In this document: positions 23,478 through 26,408 of the stretch, piece after piece
How positions within the stretch are numbered: the stretch's first letter is position 1
Layout of the letters: every line of letters starts with the position of its first letter
Assembly (NCBI GenBank): GCA_043758125.1
Contig: JAYVOC010000025.1
Location: forward strand, 1-26,408
DNA from: JANXSD01 sp043758125
GTDB taxonomy: Bacteria > Bacteroidota > Bacteroidia > AKYH767-A > OLB10
Reading direction: 5' to 3'
Length of the DNA stretch: 26,408 nucleotides
Notes under the pieces: model-generated
What the model was told of the DNA's origin: nothing
Seen by the model: the letters and a program-made list of their open reading frames with translations, nothing else
Databases searched by the model: none
Made by a program: the position numbers and the translations under genes

Positions 23478-24110
23478 ATGAATTTGTTTGGAGTTGTTTT
23501 AATTATTGTTGTTGCATTAATATTTAGATATATGGGAAGTTTATTAAATAAATCGATTCAAGAAAATAATATTGGTGGAGTAAAGTTTGCAATTTTTTTA
23601 CCAATGCGATACATCACTTCAATACCATTAATGGGAGATGGATTTATTCCTGTTTGGCAAGTGGTTATTAATAATACAACAGAATGGTGGCGAATGCAAT
23701 TTACACTAGATACTGCAAAGGCTAGCTATACAGAGAAAGAAGGACCAGAAGGACCATATTATGATATTGTGCTAAAAGGGCAATTACCAAAAGATTTCGA
23801 CTCTAGATTTCCTCAGTGGAAAGATTTTAGAAATGAGCAATTTTGTATTGTTTATATTGACAATAATCGAAAAGCTCGAATGATTGGTTACATAGATCGT
23901 CATGGAAATAAACATGGCGCACGGTTGTTAAAAAATTCAACAACCGGTCAGCAAGGCGCTGATTTAAATTATATTGATTTAACTTTTGCAATGAAATCAA
24001 TTGATCCGCCGACACCTTCATTTTATACTGAGTTAAAAATTGATGATGGGTGGCCAGCGCCAGATACTAATGGAGGAATTGGAATAATAATTATTAATCA
24101 GACAGGGTAA
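23478..24110 (+). CDS. Conserved phage structural-region protein (192-210 aa)
   Basis: The long start at 23478 adds an N-terminal apolar segment (LFGVVLIIVVALIF). The internal ATG at 23532 gives MGSLLNKSIQENNIGGVKF, more like related phage proteins, which usually have an N-terminal NxGG motif and no membrane segment. The body has strands (VWQVVINNTTEWWRMQF) and a conserved KDFDSRFPQWKDFRNEQFCIVYID block. The family is seen in Bacteroidota phages near capsid genes and may be a tail or head-completion component, which is a guess from context. A strong terminator follows. Confidence 0.65.
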   Translation: MNLFGVVLIIVVALIFRYMGSLLNKSIQENNIGGVKFAIFLPMRYITSIPLMGDGFIPVWQVVINNTTEWWRMQFTLDTAKASYTEKEGPEGPYYDIVLKGQLPKDFDSRFPQWKDFRNEQFCIVYIDNNRKARMIGYIDRHGNKHGARLLKNSTTGQQGADLNYIDLTFAMKSIDPPTPSFYTELKIDDGWPAPDTNGGIGIIIINQTG

Positions 24111-24127
24111 TAAATATTTTTTTACAG

Positions 24128-24157
24128 AAAGCCTTAGTTAATAAACTAAGGCTTTTT
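24128..24157 (+). terminator. Strong intrinsic terminator before the head operon
   Basis: AAAGCCTTAGTT (24128-24139) pairs perfectly with AACTAAGGCTTT (24144-24155) around a 4-base loop and runs into T residues. Confidence 0.88.
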
Positions 24158-24199
24158 TATGTCCTTTTATAATATTTGAATTACAAAGATTTTTGACAA
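24154..24199 (+). promoter_or_regulatory. TGTCCTTTT element, copy 3
   Basis: TTTTTTATGTCCTTTT overlaps the terminator T-tract. TTGACA (24194-24199) begins 34 bases after the TGTCC start, close to the 32 seen for TTTACA in the other two copies. The S49 protease gene starts at 24214. Confidence 0.45.
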
Positions 24200-24213
24200 G
24201 CTAGAAAATCTTT

Positions 24214-25518
24214 ATGCTTGCTTTAATTTCAAATATTATAAATCAGTTGTGGGCTATTGAAGTAGATGCTGCGCGAGCGCAATCTCCTTTGATAGCTGCT
24301 TTGCTTAACGGTAATTTTGAAAATAAAGATTATAGCGCTGAACGTGAAAAAGTTCATGTTTCATTTTTTTCGGCTAATAAAATTAGCTCTGGCCCATCAA
24401 ATAATAAAAGTTTTAATGAAGCACCTGCTGGAAGCATTGCGCTAATCCCACTCAAGGGTGTGATTATGAAAAATGATCAGTTCTGCGGACCAGTTGGAAC
24501 TGCAACAATTGGTGCATGGCTTGATGAAGCTGTAGCAAATCCAAATATTGATGCAATTATTATTATTACCGACACGCCAGGAGGAACCGTTGATGGTACC
24601 GAGACGTTTTCGAATAAAGTAAAGCAAGCAGCAACTGTTAAACCTGTTGTTGCTTTTGTAGATACTATGGCTGCTAGCGCAGGCATGTGGTCTATTTCGG
24701 GGGCGTCGTTAATTGTATTAAGTGGCGAAACTGCTTCAGTTGGCAGCATTGGAACGATGAGTACCATTTTCGATATGAAAGAAATGCTTGCTTTGAAAGG
24801 TGTTACAGAAATTACAACATACGCACCTGACAGCACAACAAAAAATGAAGAATTTATTCAGGCATTAGAGGGTAATAAAAAACCACTGCAAGAAAAGTTA
24901 GCGCAATTAAATACTGTTTTTCAAAACTCAATTAAAACTAATCGTGGAGCTAAATTAAATTCTAAGGATAAGACGATTCTTAGTGGTTCAATGTTCATCG
25001 GAAGCTCTGCAATTGAAGCAGGGTTAGCTGATGAAATTGGCAACATGCAATACGCAATTAATCGTGCACAAGAGTTGGTTGCACAAAATAAAAATACATC
25101 AAAAAATAAGACAAACATGAAATTTCAAATTGGTAAAACAGGATCTGCAATAGCAAAATATTTCGGTAAGAATAAAGCAGCAGAAGTAGTTCAAGAAGCT
25201 GCGACGGAAATTGAAATGACAGCAGAAAATTTCACACAACTAGATGCTGAATTTGCATCATTACAAGCGAGTGTTAAAACACTTACTGATAATAACACAA
25301 CTCTTACATCACAACTTGAGGCAGCTAATGCGGATGTTATTCGCTTAACTGCAGAGAATAAAAATAAAAATGCAGTAGGCCGTACAGTAGCATTAGGTAA
25401 TAATGCCGCAGAAGGTGGGGAAAATAAAGAAGAACAAGTTATTGAAAAAAGCAAATTAGATGAGTGTCTCGAATTTGATATTACAAAAGCTAAGCTTCCT
25501 GCTTCATTCTACCAGTAA
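24214..25518 (+). CDS. S49 (SppA-type) prohead protease fused to scaffold domain
   Basis: Residues 72-285 are an S49 serine peptidase: a strand IALIPLKGVI, the TPGGTVDGTE loop (121-130), nucleophile candidate S155 in TMAASAGMWS, and GETASVGSIGT. K210 in APDSTTKN lies about 55 residues later, where SppA places its catalytic Lys. Residues 300-434 are Lys/Glu/Thr-rich and coiled-coil-like (ASVKTLTDNNTTLTSQLEAA), as expected of a capsid scaffold. This is the lambda gpC-like plan: the protease cuts the scaffold and itself during prohead maturation. The capsid gene starts 49 bases downstream. Confidence 0.9.
   Translation: MLALISNIINQLWAIEVDAARAQSPLIAALLNGNFENKDYSAEREKVHVSFFSANKISSGPSNNKSFNEAPAGSIALIPLKGVIMKNDQFCGPVGTATIGAWLDEAVANPNIDAIIIITDTPGGTVDGTETFSNKVKQAATVKPVVAFVDTMAASAGMWSISGASLIVLSGETASVGSIGTMSTIFDMKEMLALKGVTEITTYAPDSTTKNEEFIQALEGNKKPLQEKLAQLNTVFQNSIKTNRGAKLNSKDKTILSGSMFIGSSAIEAGLADEIGNMQYAINRAQELVAQNKNTSKNKTNMKFQIGKTGSAIAKYFGKNKAAEVVQEAATEIEMTAENFTQLDAEFASLQASVKTLTDNNTTLTSQLEAANADVIRLTAENKNKNAVGRTVALGNNAAEGGENKEEQVIEKSKLDECLEFDITKAKLPASFYQ
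25117..25518 (+). CDS. Possible nested scaffold protein (internal in-frame start)
   Basis: An in-frame ATG (residue 302 of the protease gene) follows an A-rich stretch with TAAGACAAAC just before it, at the junction of protease and scaffold domains. It would give a 133-residue scaffold, as Nu3 is made within lambda C. Only position and local sequence support it. Confidence 0.4.
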   Translation: MKFQIGKTGSAIAKYFGKNKAAEVVQEAATEIEMTAENFTQLDAEFASLQASVKTLTDNNTTLTSQLEAANADVIRLTAENKNKNAVGRTVALGNNAAEGGENKEEQVIEKSKLDECLEFDITKAKLPASFYQ

Positions 25519-25567
25519 AATAAAGTTGTAAAATAAAATTAACACGCAAAAAAATTAACAATAAATA

Positions 25568-26408
25568 ATGGCAAATAATCCTAATGTCGCAGCAATGGCT
25601 GCGTTCGGATCGAACTTCGCTCCAGGGCTAATTACTCAAATATTTACAAGCTGGGATAAGCTCGGTATCACAATTGTTCCGAATTGTAAAGGTCCAACGA
25701 AATTTGCAAAGCTTAGCGCTGGTGCAGGTGTGCAGCCTTATGATCCTACGTTTACGGGTGATGGTTCATTTGCATTTACGGACAGGGAAGTTAATCCAAA
25801 ACTTGCGAAATATGAATTGACGATTGAGTATGCTAAGTTTTATAGCACTTGGTTAGCTTATAAATTTAATGCAGCTGCAGGTAGTACAATTTTGCCTTTT
25901 GAAAATTTTGTTTGGGATTCTATTGTTAAGAAAATTAAAATGGAATTAATAAACGGAACTGTTTACAAAGGCGATACAGCGGATGTTACCGCCAATAAAG
26001 CTATTCGTATTTGCGATGGTTTTAAAAAGATCATTCCAACACTAGGATTAACACCTGTTGTTACAGGAGCAATTGTTAAGGCTACTTCAATTGATCAATT
26101 TGATTCGATGTGGGATGCATTGTTAGAAGAACAAAAAGATGCAATGGAATGGAATTTATATTGTGCACCATCGCGCAAAGCAATGTACAATAAAAGATTT
26201 CGTGAGTTGTATAAAATTGCTCCAACTTATAATGATTTTGGACAAACTGAACTTGAATCATCAGAAGGAAAATGTAAGATTACTCCAGTATCATGGTTGG
26301 CAAATTCTAATATGCTAATTCTTGCGCCGAAGGAGAATTTAATTCTAGCTACAGATCTTGAAAGTGATATGAATACTATTCATACCATTCCAGATATATG
26401 GACTACCA
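25568..26408 (+). CDS. Probable major capsid protein, N-terminal part (cut by window)
   Basis: An open frame of 280 codons starts at the ATG at 25568 and reaches the window edge. It begins ANNPNVAAMAAFGSNFAPG and continues with strands and helices (PTKFAKLSAGAGVQPYD; FDSMWDALLEEQKDAMEW; LYCAPSRKAMYNKRF). Its place directly after an S49 prohead protease/scaffold gene is the standard place for the major capsid protein. The middle and later segments are of the kind found in HK97-like capsids of Bacteroidota phages, but no diagnostic motif is available. The protein probably assembles into the prohead. Confidence 0.75.
   Translation, partial: MANNPNVAAMAAFGSNFAPGLITQIFTSWDKLGITIVPNCKGPTKFAKLSAGAGVQPYDPTFTGDGSFAFTDREVNPKLAKYELTIEYAKFYSTWLAYKFNAAAGSTILPFENFVWDSIVKKIKMELINGTVYKGDTADVTANKAIRICDGFKKIIPTLGLTPVVTGAIVKATSIDQFDSMWDALLEEQKDAMEWNLYCAPSRKAMYNKRFRELYKIAPTYNDFGQTELESSEGKCKITPVSWLANSNMLILAPKENLILATDLESDMNTIHTIPDIWTT

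Larger units (their letters stand above)
8881..26408. mobile_element. Prophage or phage-derived element (right end beyond window)
   Basis: From about 8880 rightwards the genes are short and closely packed, and all after the first run on the plus strand. The order is repressor, divergent early operon, DNA methyltransferases, small-gene array, primase-helicase, candidate origin, tRNA, S49 prohead protease and capsid. This is the order of a temperate tailed-phage genome. Integrase, terminase, portal and tail genes are not in the window, so completeness cannot be judged. Confidence 0.85.

Overview
The window looks like a piece of an AT-rich Bacteroidota chromosome (Flavobacteriales/Chitinophagales-like), with a prophage or phage-derived element filling the right two thirds. 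The phylum call rests on the left flank: T9SS cargo proteins, an SprB-like repetitive secreted protein, a VPS10/sortilin-type beta-propeller protein, starts without Shine-Dalgarno sequences, and a TAnnTTTG-type -7 box.

Chromosomal flank (1 to about 8880). A partial secreted adhesin-like gene lies on the minus strand. A 1090-codon exported beta-propeller gene follows, broken by one in-frame TGA. Next are a decayed orphan T9SS sorting domain, a DEDDh exonuclease/GIY-YIG nuclease fusion (minus), a secreted glutathione-peroxidase-like protein with a T9SS tail (minus), and a frameshifted REP-associated tyrosine transposase whose own coding sequence contains palindromic REP-like motifs.

Element boundary and control region (about 8856 to 9402). 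A strong terminator abuts a decayed tRNA 3' end, the best candidate for the left attachment site. A GTG-started HTH repressor (minus) faces the early operon across a compact control region holding a TGTCCC inverted repeat, a second palindrome, a -7 box and a direct repeat.

Early operon (9402 to 13334). Four small genes are joined by ATGA overlaps; the third is a divergent DUF4406-like protein. Then come a tRNA-like acceptor/T-arm structure with no anticodon arm, a terminator-like hairpin, a small hypothetical gene, an N6-adenine methyltransferase fragment lacking motif I, a full C5-cytosine methyltransferase with five internal repeats in its target-recognition region, and a further small gene.

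Cassette-like array (13335 to about 16800). Nine small plus-strand genes, including a Rieske [2Fe-2S] domain protein, are mostly followed by imperfect palindromes that begin with TAAC(G) at or just after the stop codon. Two end in GTTA. This resembles integron gene cassettes with attC sites, but no integron integrase is in view. It is the most unusual part of the window.

Replication module (16862 to about 20300). A 1088-aa primase (CHC2 zinc finger plus TOPRIM) fused to a P-loop ATPase is followed by about eight 9-bp iteron-like repeats in opposed orientation around an AT-rich spacer, a candidate origin.

Late region (20317 to end). Two small genes, two exported proteins (one beta-helix-like), a Met(CAU)-type tRNA, two conserved phage proteins, an S49 prohead protease with a likely nested scaffold, and the start of the probable major capsid gene. 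A motif TTTTTTxATGTCCTTTT occurs upstream of three genes, two of them right after a terminator, and may be a phage promoter element. No integrase, terminase or portal gene is in the window, so those must lie further right if the phage is complete.
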